A stretch of 64,000 bases of DNA from Butyrivibrio fibrisolvens (GCF_037113525.1 NZ_CP146963.1:2852001-2916000), one strand, 5' to 3'. Shown: positions 43,980-52,922, counted from the stretch's first letter. Program-made: numbers and translations. The notes: generated from the letters alone by a model not told the origin.

Positions 43980-44015
43980 CTTAAGCATCCCTTACAAGAT
44001 CTGATGCTCTTTCCA

Positions 44016-44056
44016 ATAAAAAAGACCACAGCCAGATGAACTATGCTCATCTAGCC
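44016..44056 (-). terminator. Terminator of the malic enzyme gene
   Basis: GGCTAGATGA / TCATCTGGCT on the minus strand (one mismatch) is followed by GTGGTCTTTTTTATT. Confidence 0.8.
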
Positions 44057-44091
44057 GTAGCCTATTATTCTAGCTTTATACTATATTATGC

Positions 44092-45264
44092 TTAAATTCT
44101 TGCAACGCCTGTTTCTCTGGCTGCTTTTGCTGTTGCAGTTGCAACGGCTTCTTTTACCCTAGGATCGAATGCCTTTGGAAGGATGTAGTCTGCGCTAAGC
44201 TCTTCGTCAGATACGAGGGATGCTATAGCTTTAGCAGCTGCGATCTTCATCTCGTCGTTGATCTCTGATGCTCTAACATCGAGGGCTCCGCGGAAAATTC
44301 CAGGGAAGCAGAGTACGTTGTTGATCTGGTTAGGATAGTCGCTTCTTCCGGTTGATACTACTGCTGCGCCTGCTGCCTTTGCTTCGTCAGGGAAGATTTC
44401 AGGAGTAGGGTTAGCGCATGCAAAGATGATAGGATCTTTAGCCATAGAGCGAACCATGTCCTGAGTAAGTGTTCCCGGTGCAGATACTCCGATGAATACA
44501 TCTGCGCCCTTGATCACGTCTGCAAGAGTTCCTTTTTCCTTATCAAAGTTTGTGATCTTAGCCATCTCTTCTTTGATAGGGTTGAGGCCTTCGCGGCCTT
44601 CATATATAGCGCCTTTACGGTCTGTCATGATTACGTGCTTAAGGCCCATTGCCATAAGGAGCTTGATGATAGCGATTCCGGCTGCGCCTGCACCGCTTGT
44701 AACGATCTTGATATCTTCGATGTTCTTACCAACAACTTTAAGGGCATTCATAAGTCCAGCAAGTGTGATAACTGCTGTGCCGTGCTGGTCATCGTGGAAG
44801 ATCGGGATATCACTTACTTCCTTAAGCTTTTCTTCGATTTCAAAGCATCTTGGAGCTGAGATATCTTCAAGGTTGATTCCACCAAATGAGCCAAGAAGGA
44901 GGGATACTGTCTTAACGATCTCGTCAACGTCCTTGCTTCTTACGCAAAGCGGAACTGCGTCAACATCGCCAAATGCCTTAAAGAGAGCACATTTACCTTC
45001 CATAACAGGCATGCCTGCTTCAGGTCCGATGTCACCAAGTCCAAGAACTGCTGTACCGTCAGTTACAACAGCAACTGTATTCCAGCGTCTTGTAAGCTCG
45101 TAGCTCTTGTTAATATCCTTCTGAATCTCAAGGCATGGCTGAGCAACACCAGGTGTATATGCAAGGCTCAGAGCTTCTGATGAATCAACAGGAGCGCGGA
45201 GCGCAATCTCAATCTTACCCTTCCATTCGTAGTGCTTATCAAGTGAAACCTTAGCGTAATCCAT
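44092..45264 (-). CDS. NAD(P)-dependent malic enzyme
   Basis: The 390-residue enzyme converts malate to pyruvate and CO2. It belongs to the short bacterial (YtsJ/MaeB-like, no PTA domain) class: SLAYTPGVAQPCLEIQKD, the metal region FHDDQHGTAVITLAGL, the Rossmann motif IVTSGAGAAGIAIIKLL, and CANPTPEIFPDEA. The start is ATG 45264 with AAAGGA upstream, not the longer frame to 45351. It lies downstream of icd across a terminator. With the oxaloacetate-linked decarboxylase operon and Re-citrate synthase, it ties the C4 acids to pyruvate. Cofactor preference cannot be read from the sequence. Confidence 0.94.
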   Translation of the reverse strand: MDYAKVSLDKHYEWKGKIEIALRAPVDSSEALSLAYTPGVAQPCLEIQKDINKSYELTRRWNTVAVVTDGTAVLGLGDIGPEAGMPVMEGKCALFKAFGDVDAVPLCVRSKDVDEIVKTVSLLLGSFGGINLEDISAPRCFEIEEKLKEVSDIPIFHDDQHGTAVITLAGLMNALKVVGKNIEDIKIVTSGAGAAGIAIIKLLMAMGLKHVIMTDRKGAIYEGREGLNPIKEEMAKITNFDKEKGTLADVIKGADVFIGVSAPGTLTQDMVRSMAKDPIIFACANPTPEIFPDEAKAAGAAVVSTGRSDYPNQINNVLCFPGIFRGALDVRASEINDEMKIAAAKAIASLVSDEELSADYILPKAFDPRVKEAVATATAKAARETGVARI

Positions 45265-45376
45265 TTTAGATCCTTTCCTGAACATATTTCTAATGTATTT
45301 AGTTTTTATGATATATAAGCATTGGAAAAAAATCCTTAGCATCCATATCACATAAATTCCTGAACCATATTAACAC

Positions 45377-45401
45377 AAAATCCGCAACAAGTGCGGATTT
45401 T
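45377..45401 (-). terminator. Terminator of icd
   Basis: AAAATCCGCA / TGCGGATTTT forms a perfect 10-bp stem with a 5-base loop, followed by GTG rather than a long T-run. Confidence 0.7.
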
Positions 45402-45461
45402 ATGATCAATATTTGAATAATTAGTCAAAAAAGTAATGACTAATCATCTTCATATCCTGAA

Positions 45462-46667
45462 TCAAAGATTCTCTAAGGTATCTTTTATCGCAAGAATGAA
45501 GTTTTCTGTATTAAGTTTCTGTGTGTTTTCAAGAGTTGTCATAAGCTGAAGATCGCCTGTCATCTTGCCGCTTTCGATAGTGGAAAGTGTTGCCTTCTCA
45601 AGCTTATCTGCAAACTCCATGAGCTCCTTATTGCCGTCAAGCTCGCCGCGCTTTCTAAGTGCGCCTGTCCAAGCAAAGATTGTTGCAACAGGGTTAGTTG
45701 ATGTCTCTTCACCCTTAAGGTGCTTGTAGTAGTGTCTCTGAACAGTTCCGTGAGCTGCTTCGTATTCGTATACTCCGCTTGGGGATACGAGTACTGAAGT
45801 CATCATAGCAAGTGAACCAAATGCTGATGATACCATGTCACTCATAACGTCGCCGTCATAGTTCTTACAAGCCCAGATGAATCCGCCCTTAGACTTCATG
45901 ACTCTTGCAACAGCATCATCTATAAGTGTGTAAAAATATGTTATGCCTGCTTTATCAAATTTATCTTTATAATCTTTTTCGAATACTTCATCAAAGATAG
46001 CACGAAAAGTTGCATCGTAAGTCTTACTGATAGTATCCTTAGTTGCAAACCATACATCCATCTTGGTATCAAGTGCGTACTTAAAGCAGCTGTGTGCGAA
46101 GCTTTCAATGGACTTGTCCTTATTGTGCATACCCTGAATTATTCCTGGTCCGTCGAACTCCTGAATTGTCTCGCGGATCTCTTTGCCATCAGCACCTGTA
46201 AATACAAGCTCTGCCTTACCTGCGCCAGGAACCTTGATCTCAACGTTCTTGTAAACATCACCGTATGCGTGACGGGCAAGTGTTATAGGCTTCTCCCATG
46301 TACGAACGTTAGGATCGATGCCCTTTACCATGATAGGTGTACGGAATACTGTTCCGTCAAGAATAGCACGGATAGTACCGTTAGGGGACTTGTACATTTT
46401 CTTAAGATCATATTCCTTGACTCTGTCTGCGTTAGGTGTGATAGTTGCACACTTAACTGCAACGCCGTACTTAGCTGTAGCATTGGCTGAGTCGATTGTA
46501 ACCTGATCATCTGTCTCATCTCTGTGCTTAAGACCAAGGTCGTAGTACTCTGTTTTAAGATCGATAAAAGGTGTAAGAAGGTGCTCCTTGATAAGTGCCC
46601 AGATAATTCTGGTCATCTCATCTCCGTCCATCTCAACGATTGGTGTAGTCATCTGGATTTTTGCCAT
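45462..46667 (-). CDS. icd: Isocitrate dehydrogenase (NADP, eukaryote-like type)
   Basis: The 401-residue enzyme makes 2-oxoglutarate from isocitrate. It matches the homodimeric type II family found in eukaryotes and some bacteria: PIVEMDGDEMTRIIW at the start, SPNGTIRAILDGTVFRTPI (substrate serine region), KSKGGFIWACKNYDGDVMSD (metal Asp) and EAAHGTVQRHYYKH. The start is ATG 46667, with GGAG upstream. A promoter lies at 46722-46749. It follows the GntR regulator and Re-citrate synthase genes on the same strand. The three probably serve glutamate synthesis in an incomplete TCA cycle. Aconitase is not in the window. Confidence 0.96.
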   Translation of the reverse strand: MAKIQMTTPIVEMDGDEMTRIIWALIKEHLLTPFIDLKTEYYDLGLKHRDETDDQVTIDSANATAKYGVAVKCATITPNADRVKEYDLKKMYKSPNGTIRAILDGTVFRTPIMVKGIDPNVRTWEKPITLARHAYGDVYKNVEIKVPGAGKAELVFTGADGKEIRETIQEFDGPGIIQGMHNKDKSIESFAHSCFKYALDTKMDVWFATKDTISKTYDATFRAIFDEVFEKDYKDKFDKAGITYFYTLIDDAVARVMKSKGGFIWACKNYDGDVMSDMVSSAFGSLAMMTSVLVSPSGVYEYEAAHGTVQRHYYKHLKGEETSTNPVATIFAWTGALRKRGELDGNKELMEFADKLEKATLSTIESGKMTGDLQLMTTLENTQKLNTENFILAIKDTLENL

Positions 46668-46721
46668 TAAATCATCTCCTGTCATGTGCTAAAACAATAG
46701 TTACTCAATAATTTTACTTGT

Positions 46722-46749
46722 ATTATATGGGATATCTATTTTTAATCAA
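46722..46749 (-). promoter_or_regulatory. Promoter of icd
   Basis: TTGATT (46744-46749), a 16-bp spacer and TATAAT (46722-46727) on the minus strand, directly upstream of icd. Confidence 0.75.
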
Positions 46750-46777
46750 CTTAGTCTTCCTGCGATATGATCATCTT

Positions 46778-47485
46778 TTATTCATCTTCCTTAGCATCAC
46801 TATCTTCACTATAAAGATCATACAATCCGTATTTGACCATATTGGAGTATGCATTGATCATATGCTGGTTAGCAAGCTGCTCGGCAAGATCTGCATCCTT
46901 GTCCTTGATAGCAAGCATGATCTGTTCATGTTCCTTGTTGGATACAGGCCCTCTGTTGGTAGACAGGGTCTTCTGCCTGATTCTAAGTACATACTGATGA
47001 AAATCCTTAAGCGTATGCTCTAACATCTTGGAATGACATGATTCATACAAAATTGTATGGAATCGGTTATCAAGCTCCGCAAGCTGATCCATATGTCCCT
47101 TGGCTGCATGGAATTCTGAAAGGTATACTACCTCTTCCATCTCTTCCATCTGCTCCTTGGAGATATTCTCGCAGGCCCATCTTGCGCACAGGCCCTCTAG
47201 TTTTGAGCGGATCATATATATATCTTTTACATCATTTGCATGTATTCCGGTAACATAAGCTCCCCTGTTAGGGATGATCTTGATAAGACCTTCAAGCTCA
47301 AGCTGTCTGAAAGCTTCACGAACAGGAGTTCTTGAAACTCCAAGCTCTTTGCCTATAGCTACCTCTTTAAGTTCTTCATTGTCCTTGTACTTACCGCTAA
47401 GAATATCTTCACGAATCTTGTGGAACACTCTTCCTCTAAGAGAATACTTATCCATCTCTTCAGGATTTAATTCTTTATTTGTCAT
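46778..47485 (-). CDS. GntR-family (FCD) transcriptional regulator
   Basis: The 235-residue protein has an N-terminal winged helix (about 10-80: VFHKIREDILSGKYKDNEEL, then LGVSRTPVREAFRQLELEGL) and an all-helical FCD effector domain (about 95-225) with His/Glu/Asp residues typical of the acid- or metal-binding pocket. The start is ATG 47485 with GAGGT upstream. It lies between the citrate synthase-like and icd genes. A palindrome typical for this subfamily covers the -10 box of the citrate synthase promoter, so it may regulate that gene and itself. The effector is unknown but a TCA acid is plausible. Confidence 0.92.
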   Translation of the reverse strand: MTNKELNPEEMDKYSLRGRVFHKIREDILSGKYKDNEELKEVAIGKELGVSRTPVREAFRQLELEGLIKIIPNRGAYVTGIHANDVKDIYMIRSKLEGLCARWACENISKEQMEEMEEVVYLSEFHAAKGHMDQLAELDNRFHTILYESCHSKMLEHTLKDFHQYVLRIRQKTLSTNRGPVSNKEHEQIMLAIKDKDADLAEQLANQHMINAYSNMVKYGLYDLYSEDSDAKEDE

Positions 47486-47589
47486 ATTTGACCTCATTAG
47501 AATATTTTGATTTTCATATACAGCCCATGGCAACTATCAGCCAGTTTCTTGCTACATCAAAGCAATAACCAGCGTAACATCACTTATAT

Positions 47590-49011
47590 TTAGGCTGAAA
47601 TGAATTCTTCCATTCCAAGCTCTTTTTGTACATTCTCGATCTCAGTTACAAGCTCTTCATCAGTAAGGACTGTTACTCGTCCATCTGCATACTGCTTGTC
47701 TACCCACTCTTTGATCTTAATAACAAGCGGTGACTTCTTGTCCATTGCCTTCTCATTCTTAAGATTGTAGTGAATGTTGATCCAGTGTGCTATTCCTGCA
47801 AGACCAGAAGTATTGCTTACAGCACTGATCGGAGGCCTTCTAAGGAATTTTTCTGTGTCAAAAATGTTATATATCTCTTCGTTCTTAAGCAGTCCATCTG
47901 CATGGATACCTGCTCTAGTAACGTTGAAATTCTTTCCTACAAAAGGAGTCTGTGGTGGAATGTGGAATCCAATCTCTTTTTCATAATACTCGGCAAGATC
48001 AGTGATAACCTGAGTATTCATGCCGTTGAGCGTGCCCTTGAGCTGGGCATATTCAAATACCATAGCTTCCAAAGGCGTATTACCCGTACGCTCGCCGATT
48101 CCAAAGAGTGAACAATTAACGCCGCTGCAGCCGTAGATCCAGGCTGTAGTTGAGTTTGTAACTGCCTTATAGAAGTCGTTGTGACCATGCCACTCTATAA
48201 GCTCTGATGGAACGCCGCCGTTAGTATTAAGCGCATAGATTATACCCTGTACACTTCTTGGTATAACTGCACCCGCGAAATTGACGCCATATCCCATTGT
48301 ATCACAAGCACGGACTTTTATCGGGATTTTATATTCTTCTTTTAACTTCATAAGCTCGATACAGAACGGAACTACAAATCCGAAGATATCTGCACGGGTT
48401 ATATCTTCAAGGTGACATCTGGGGCTGATTCCCTCATCAAGACAGGAACGGATAACAGAAAGATAATGCTCCATAGCCTGTCTTCTGGTCATCTTAAGCT
48501 TTAAGAAAATATGATAATCGGAACAGGAAACCAGAATACCTGTTTCTTTAAGACCAATCTCCTTAACAAGCTTGAAATCCTCCTGACTTGCACGGATCCA
48601 GCTTGTTACCTCAGGGAATTTGTAGCCCTTTTCAAGGCACTTGTAAACTGCATCTCTGTCTTTTTTACTATATAAAAAGAACTCTGAAGCTCTGATCATT
48701 CCATTAGGGCCGCCAAGCTCATGAAGCATGTCATAGATTGTGACTATCTGCTCTGTAGTATACGGTGCGCGAGACTGCTGACCATCACGAAATGTTGTAT
48801 CCGTGATCCATATATCCTTGGGCATATTGTGTGGAACTATTCGATCGTTGAAAGGAATCTTGGGTATTTCCTCATAAGGAAACATATTTCTGAAAACGTT
48901 CGGCTTCTGTACATCATCCAGAATGTACATGTGCTCTTCGATCTGCAAGAGATTATTCTTGCTGTTCATCGATACCGGACGGTTTTGGAATGCGTTATTA
49001 TCCTGCCTCAT
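47590..49011 (-). CDS. Re-citrate synthase-like (HMGL/isopropylmalate synthase family) enzyme
   Basis: The 473-residue protein belongs to the DRE-TIM metallolyase family, with TDTTFRDGQQSRAPYT (R75, D76), a metal site in ELIEWHGHNDFYKAVTNS and the TGNTPLEAMVFEY loop. It differs from standard LeuA in its N-terminus (MYILDDVQKPNVFRNMFPYE) and in lacking the C-terminal LeuA regulatory domain. This matches the Re-face citrate synthase of Clostridium kluyveri-type anaerobes. Neighbouring icd supports acetyl-CoA plus oxaloacetate condensation as the role. Homocitrate synthase is the main alternative. GGGAGG precedes ATG 49011. Confidence 0.78.
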   Translation of the reverse strand: MRQDNNAFQNRPVSMNSKNNLLQIEEHMYILDDVQKPNVFRNMFPYEEIPKIPFNDRIVPHNMPKDIWITDTTFRDGQQSRAPYTTEQIVTIYDMLHELGGPNGMIRASEFFLYSKKDRDAVYKCLEKGYKFPEVTSWIRASQEDFKLVKEIGLKETGILVSCSDYHIFLKLKMTRRQAMEHYLSVIRSCLDEGISPRCHLEDITRADIFGFVVPFCIELMKLKEEYKIPIKVRACDTMGYGVNFAGAVIPRSVQGIIYALNTNGGVPSELIEWHGHNDFYKAVTNSTTAWIYGCSGVNCSLFGIGERTGNTPLEAMVFEYAQLKGTLNGMNTQVITDLAEYYEKEIGFHIPPQTPFVGKNFNVTRAGIHADGLLKNEEIYNIFDTEKFLRRPPISAVSNTSGLAGIAHWINIHYNLKNEKAMDKKSPLVIKIKEWVDKQYADGRVTVLTDEELVTEIENVQKELGMEEFISA

Positions 49012-49075
49012 TGCAGCTGCCTCCCTATTGCTAATAATGAAATTTAGTGAAGATATGGTGCTGAATTATATTTGC

Positions 49076-49109
49076 GTATAATTGTATACAATCATACATC
49101 TTGTGTCAA
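49076..49109 (-). promoter_or_regulatory. Promoter and GntR-type operator of the citrate synthase-like gene
   Basis: TTGACA (49104-49109), a 17-bp spacer and TACAAT (49081-49086) form a consensus promoter on the minus strand. A perfect 12-bp palindrome ATTGTATACAAT (49081-49092) lies on the -10 box and extends to a 22-bp near-palindrome (49076-49097). Confidence 0.85.
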
Positions 49110-49280
49110 GGCAGTGAATTTCACGTGTTTTGAAATTTGGCAGATTAATTATTTATTGTATTTCCTGTTTTAAAATCGAGATATAATTATAGGTAGAAAG
49201 ATCTATTATTTCTATTTTCACACGTAGCAATTATACAAGATGTATTTCTATGTACGTATATAGTACATGTTCAGAAACAC

Positions 49281-49367
49281 GAAGTTCTGCAAAGAACTTC
49301 TATTTACTGTTTTCAAAAGTATATATAGTACACAGTTTCAGTAATATGGAGTTATGCAAAGAACTCC
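49281..49367 (+). promoter_or_regulatory. Two tandem covarying hairpins in the yitT leader
   Basis: GAAGTTCT / AGAACTTC (49281-49300) and GGAGTT / AACTCC (49348-49367) repeat at a 67-base period, each after a tatatagtaca segment. A-U in the first is G-C in the second. They lie upstream of the AGGAGG of the gene at 49394. The rest of 49012-49393 is AT-rich, with only the citrate synthase promoter. Confidence 0.6.
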
Positions 49368-49393
49368 TATGCACATCAAGAGGAGGCCTCATT

Positions 49394-50251
49394 ATGACCA
49401 AAGCCACTGAAAAAAGATACTCAGATCTTTTCTCCTACATCTTCATTATCATAGGCGCCATGATGGCAAGCTTCTCCGTTGCCTGCATACTCCTTCCTAA
49501 CGATACTCTTGATTACGGAACTGCAGGCCTTGGCATCATCACAAGTAAACTCACCGGCTTCAACCTCTCTGCCTGCGTATTCGGAATCTTCATCCCCTTT
49601 ATAATCGCAGGCTTCTATTTCCTTGGCGCAAAGTTCGCCATAAGAGCACTCGTAGGAACCGCCGTCTACACAGTAGGCCTTGAACTCTTCGAAAACATCC
49701 CCTTCGTCCTCGATACCGAGCACTTCATAGCCGTCGCCTTCGGCGGCGCGATCCTTGGCGCAGGCCTCTCCCTCATCCTCAGGTTCGGCGGTTGCATCGA
49801 CGGCTCCGAAATACTTGCCAACATCGTCGTTGACAAATTCACCGAAAAAACCGGCAAAAACATCAGCATGACCTCAATCCTAGTAGCCTTCAACATGATG
49901 GTCTACCTCCTAGCCTTCTTCCTCCTAAACCAAAACAGCGCCCTCTTAGGCCTCCTAGTCTACGTAGTAGCCACAGCCATCATCGACCACTTCACCGACC
50001 ACTTCGAATCCATAAAGCGCGTAACGATCATAACCAAAAACCCTGACGCCATGATCGACAAGATCCGAAATGACATGAAGAAAACCTGCACCGTCATGGA
50101 CTCCTACGGTGCCATAGCTGGTAAGAACAAAACCGTCATCTGCTACGTAACCTACTTCGAACTACGAAAATTAAGAGATATAATCGATTCCTTTGAAGAG
50201 AATGCATTCATCACCGTATCTACAATCGATGAAATTCATATAAAAAGTTAA
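49394..50251 (+). CDS. YitT-family membrane protein (DUF161-DUF2179)
   Basis: The 285-residue protein has five or six hydrophobic segments in the first 190 residues (for example YIFIIIGAMMASFSVACIL and ACVFGIFIPFIIAGFYFLG), including the family loop RFGGCIDGSEILANI. A cytoplasmic DUF2179 domain (about 205-285) ends ENAFITVSTIDEIHIKS. The start is ATG 49394 with AGGAGG upstream; a longer frame to 49250 covers the leader hairpins. It is the only plus-strand gene between 35.8 and 52.9 kb. Its codon use is unusually rich in C-ending codons, unlike its neighbours. Transport substrate unknown. Confidence 0.9.
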   Translation: MTKATEKRYSDLFSYIFIIIGAMMASFSVACILLPNDTLDYGTAGLGIITSKLTGFNLSACVFGIFIPFIIAGFYFLGAKFAIRALVGTAVYTVGLELFENIPFVLDTEHFIAVAFGGAILGAGLSLILRFGGCIDGSEILANIVVDKFTEKTGKNISMTSILVAFNMMVYLLAFFLLNQNSALLGLLVYVVATAIIDHFTDHFESIKRVTIITKNPDAMIDKIRNDMKKTCTVMDSYGAIAGKNKTVICYVTYFELRKLRDIIDSFEENAFITVSTIDEIHIKS

Positions 50252-50259
50252 CCTACCTT

Positions 50260-50544
50260 CGCACATTTAAAGGTAGCCGTAAAACTGGGAATCTTCCAGG
50301 GGCTGGCGGTTAATAAATGATTTGATGGTCTTTGAAAATTATATGCAATTCAAGAGCTTGATAGATGGAGATTTATATTCCCGCTTAGGGTCCGCATGTC
50401 TGAGCGAAGCGAGTTTCGGACCCTGGGAATAGAAATCGCCAGCTATCATGCCTTGAATTTCATATAATTTTCACGACCATCAAATCATTTATTAACCGCC
50501 AGCCCCTGGAAGATTCCCTTTTTTACGACCACCTTTAAAGTGCG
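50260..50544. repeat. Long near-perfect inverted repeat, 285 nt
   Basis: Arms of about 130 bases run from CGCACATTTAAAGGT to ACCTTTAAAGTGCG. The strongest part is GAATCTTCCAGGGGCTGGCG and its complement. An inner stem GGGTCCG / CGGACCC (50388-50394, 50417-50423) closes a loop with GAGCGAAGCGAG. It lies between convergent yitT and the EF-G-like gene. It has no open frame. Confidence 0.9.
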
Positions 50545-50558
50545 ACACCCCCCACCAA

Positions 50559-50592
50559 AAAAGGTTTGGTGCCCCCCAGCACCAAACCTTTT
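50559..50592 (-). terminator. Terminator of the EF-G-like gene
   Basis: A 13-bp perfect stem AAAAGGTTTGGTG / CACCAAACCTTTT is followed by TTGG on the minus strand, giving a run of six T with the stem end. It may act in both directions. Confidence 0.85.
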
Positions 50593-50619
50593 GTATTTGC
50601 TACCCCTTCTCTAAAAAAG

Positions 50620-52713
50620 TTAATCGTCTGATTCGCTATCTGCTGCAACCTTAGCTGCTCTAGCCTCAACCTCTTTGGCCTGAACATCTGAAGGACACTG
50701 CTCGTAGCGAGCAAATTCATATTCATAATCTCCTGCACCACCCGTCATAGAACGAAGCTGTGTGCAGTATCCGTACAGTTCCATCTGAGGAACGTCAGCT
50801 GAGATCACCTGCTTACCACCACCAATAGGATCCATACCGGTTACACGGCCGCGGCGCTTGTTAAGATCACCCATAACATCACCAGTGAAGCTGTCCGGAA
50901 CAGTAACCTTAAGGTTTACGATAGGCTCAAGAAGAACAGGAGTTGCCTTCATGAACGCATCCTTGAATGCCTGTCTGGCTGCAACCTTGAATGCCATTTC
51001 GGAAGAGTCTACAGGATGATAAGATCCATCGTAAAGTGTAGCCTTAACGCCAACTACAGGATATGCTGCAAGAGGACCTCTCTGAACAGACTCTGCAAGA
51101 CCTTTTTCTACTGCAGGGAAGTAGTTCTTCGGAACTGCACCGCCGACAACTTCTTCTGCAAACTCATAGGACTTGGTTACATCGCCAAGAGGCTCGAAGC
51201 GCATCTTTACATGACCATACTGACCATGTCCACCTGTCTGCTTCTTGTACTTAGACTCAACATCCGCATTCTTACGGATAGTCTCACGGAATGCTACCTT
51301 CGGCTTTGTAAGATCGATAGCAACCTTGTACTCGTTGAGGAGCTTGGATGCGATAACATCGATATGCATGTCACCCATACCATAGATAAGTGACTGATGA
51401 TTCTCAGCATCGTTAACTACTCTCATAGTAGGATCTTCAGCCTGAAGCTTAGCAAGAGACTGTGCGATCTTATCTATATCGCTCTTATTCTGAGCGTGAT
51501 ATCTCTGACATGTGAATGGTCTAGAGATATTCATCTTAGCGTACTGAACAGGAGTAGCCTTGGTCGCAAGTGAATCTCCTGTATTGATATCGAGCTTCTG
51601 AAGTGCGCAAAGATCACCGGCGTGAACTTCTGCGATCTCTTCAGTCTTATTTCCTCTAAGGATATAGAGCTTACCGATCTTAACTTCTTCATCCTTATTA
51701 GGATCATAAAGAACATCATCTGTCTTAAGAACACCTGAACGAACCTTAACAAGTGAATACTTACCAATGAAAGGATCGATGATTGTCTTAAATACGAATG
51801 CTGTCTTAGGCTTTGAGAAATCGAAGTTAGCTTCGAAGATCTCGTTAGTCTTAGTATTGATACCGCTCATCTTGCGGTTCTCAGGGCTAGGCATGTACTT
51901 AACAATATCATCAAGGAGTGTATAAACACCTTCGCAGAATATTGATGAGCCCTGCTCTACAGGAACAATGCTACCGTCGCAGACATTGGTACGAAGAGCG
52001 GAACGGATCTCGTTTTCTGAGAATGTCTCTCCGTTGAAGTAACGTTCCATGAGATCTTCACTTGTCTCTGCAACAGCTTCCATAAGAGTATCTCTGTAGG
52101 AAGCAAGGTATTCTTTACTGTATTCCGGAACATCCATAGGAGTAGCTTCCTTATTTTCCCAACGGAATGCCTTCTCCTGAATTACGTTAACGTAACCAAT
52201 AAGCTTTTCATCTTCACGAATAGGAAGATTGAATGGAGCTATCTTCTTACCAAATTTATCTACCAAATCCTGGACGACCTGACGATATGATACTTCATCG
52301 ATATCCATATCTGAAACATAGATCATGCGAGGAATATTGTATTCTTCACAAAGATCCCATGCCTTCTGGGTTCCAACTTCTATGCCGCTCTTACCTGATA
52401 CAACGATTATAGCTGCATCTGCTACACTTATAGCCTCTTCAACTTCTCCAACAAAATCGAAGAAACCGGGAGTATCAAGAATATTGATCTTGCATCCATC
52501 CCATTCGATCGGGATAGTTGAAGTACTAATGGAAATCTTGCGCTTTTGTTCTTCTTTGTCAAAGTCGCTAACGGTATTACCATCATCGATAGAACCAAGT
52601 CTTGATGTAACGCCTGCAAGATAGCACATAGCTTCAGCCAGAGTTGACTTGCCGCAGCTACCGTGCCCGAGCAAAACAACGTTACGAATCTTGTCAGTGG
52701 TGTAAACGTTCAT
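50620..52713 (-). CDS. Divergent EF-G paralogue (FusA2-like translational GTPase)
   Basis: The 697-residue protein has all EF-G domains: G domain (about 1-280), domain II, III, IV (KKQTGGHGQYGHVKMRFEPL, DGSYHPVDSSEMAFKVAA) and V (PQMELYGYCTQLRSMTGGAG). The GTP site departs from canonical EF-G: P-loop GHGSCGKST (not GHIDAGKTT), switch II DTPGFFDF with F84 where the catalytic His stands, and VSDMDID in place of NKMDR. It may bind the ribosome but hydrolyse GTP slowly or differently. An AGGAC site precedes ATG 52713. The regular EF-G is elsewhere in the genome, by inference. Confidence 0.88.
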   Translation of the reverse strand: MNVYTTDKIRNVVLLGHGSCGKSTLAEAMCYLAGVTSRLGSIDDGNTVSDFDKEEQKRKISISTSTIPIEWDGCKINILDTPGFFDFVGEVEEAISVADAAIIVVSGKSGIEVGTQKAWDLCEEYNIPRMIYVSDMDIDEVSYRQVVQDLVDKFGKKIAPFNLPIREDEKLIGYVNVIQEKAFRWENKEATPMDVPEYSKEYLASYRDTLMEAVAETSEDLMERYFNGETFSENEIRSALRTNVCDGSIVPVEQGSSIFCEGVYTLLDDIVKYMPSPENRKMSGINTKTNEIFEANFDFSKPKTAFVFKTIIDPFIGKYSLVKVRSGVLKTDDVLYDPNKDEEVKIGKLYILRGNKTEEIAEVHAGDLCALQKLDINTGDSLATKATPVQYAKMNISRPFTCQRYHAQNKSDIDKIAQSLAKLQAEDPTMRVVNDAENHQSLIYGMGDMHIDVIASKLLNEYKVAIDLTKPKVAFRETIRKNADVESKYKKQTGGHGQYGHVKMRFEPLGDVTKSYEFAEEVVGGAVPKNYFPAVEKGLAESVQRGPLAAYPVVGVKATLYDGSYHPVDSSEMAFKVAARQAFKDAFMKATPVLLEPIVNLKVTVPDSFTGDVMGDLNKRRGRVTGMDPIGGGKQVISADVPQMELYGYCTQLRSMTGGAGDYEYEFARYEQCPSDVQAKEVEARAAKVAADSESDD

Positions 52714-52792
52714 ATCCTGTCCTCCAGTATGTAATTATTTTGGGTAAAATGCAGATAAAACTAGATTCTCCTCCCACATGTCCCATGTATAT

Positions 52793-52821
52793 ATTTTACA
52801 AACATTTGCCCTGAATGGCAA
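52793..52821 (-). promoter_or_regulatory. Promoter of the EF-G-like gene
   Basis: TTGCCA (52816-52821), a 17-bp spacer and TAAAAT (52793-52798) on the minus strand. Confidence 0.7.
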
Positions 52822-52893
52822 GAAAAATGTGCATTTGCTCCAAAACGTTTTTCCGAATACGTGTGTTTTCCTATTAACATGTGTTTTGGGATA

Positions 52894-52922
52894 TTGTTTT
52901 TCGCGATTTAACGTGGTATAGT
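52894..52922 (+). promoter_or_regulatory. Promoter of tyrA
   Basis: TTGTTT (52894-52899), a 17-bp spacer and TATAGT (52917-52922), 42 bases before the tyrA start. Confidence 0.7.
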
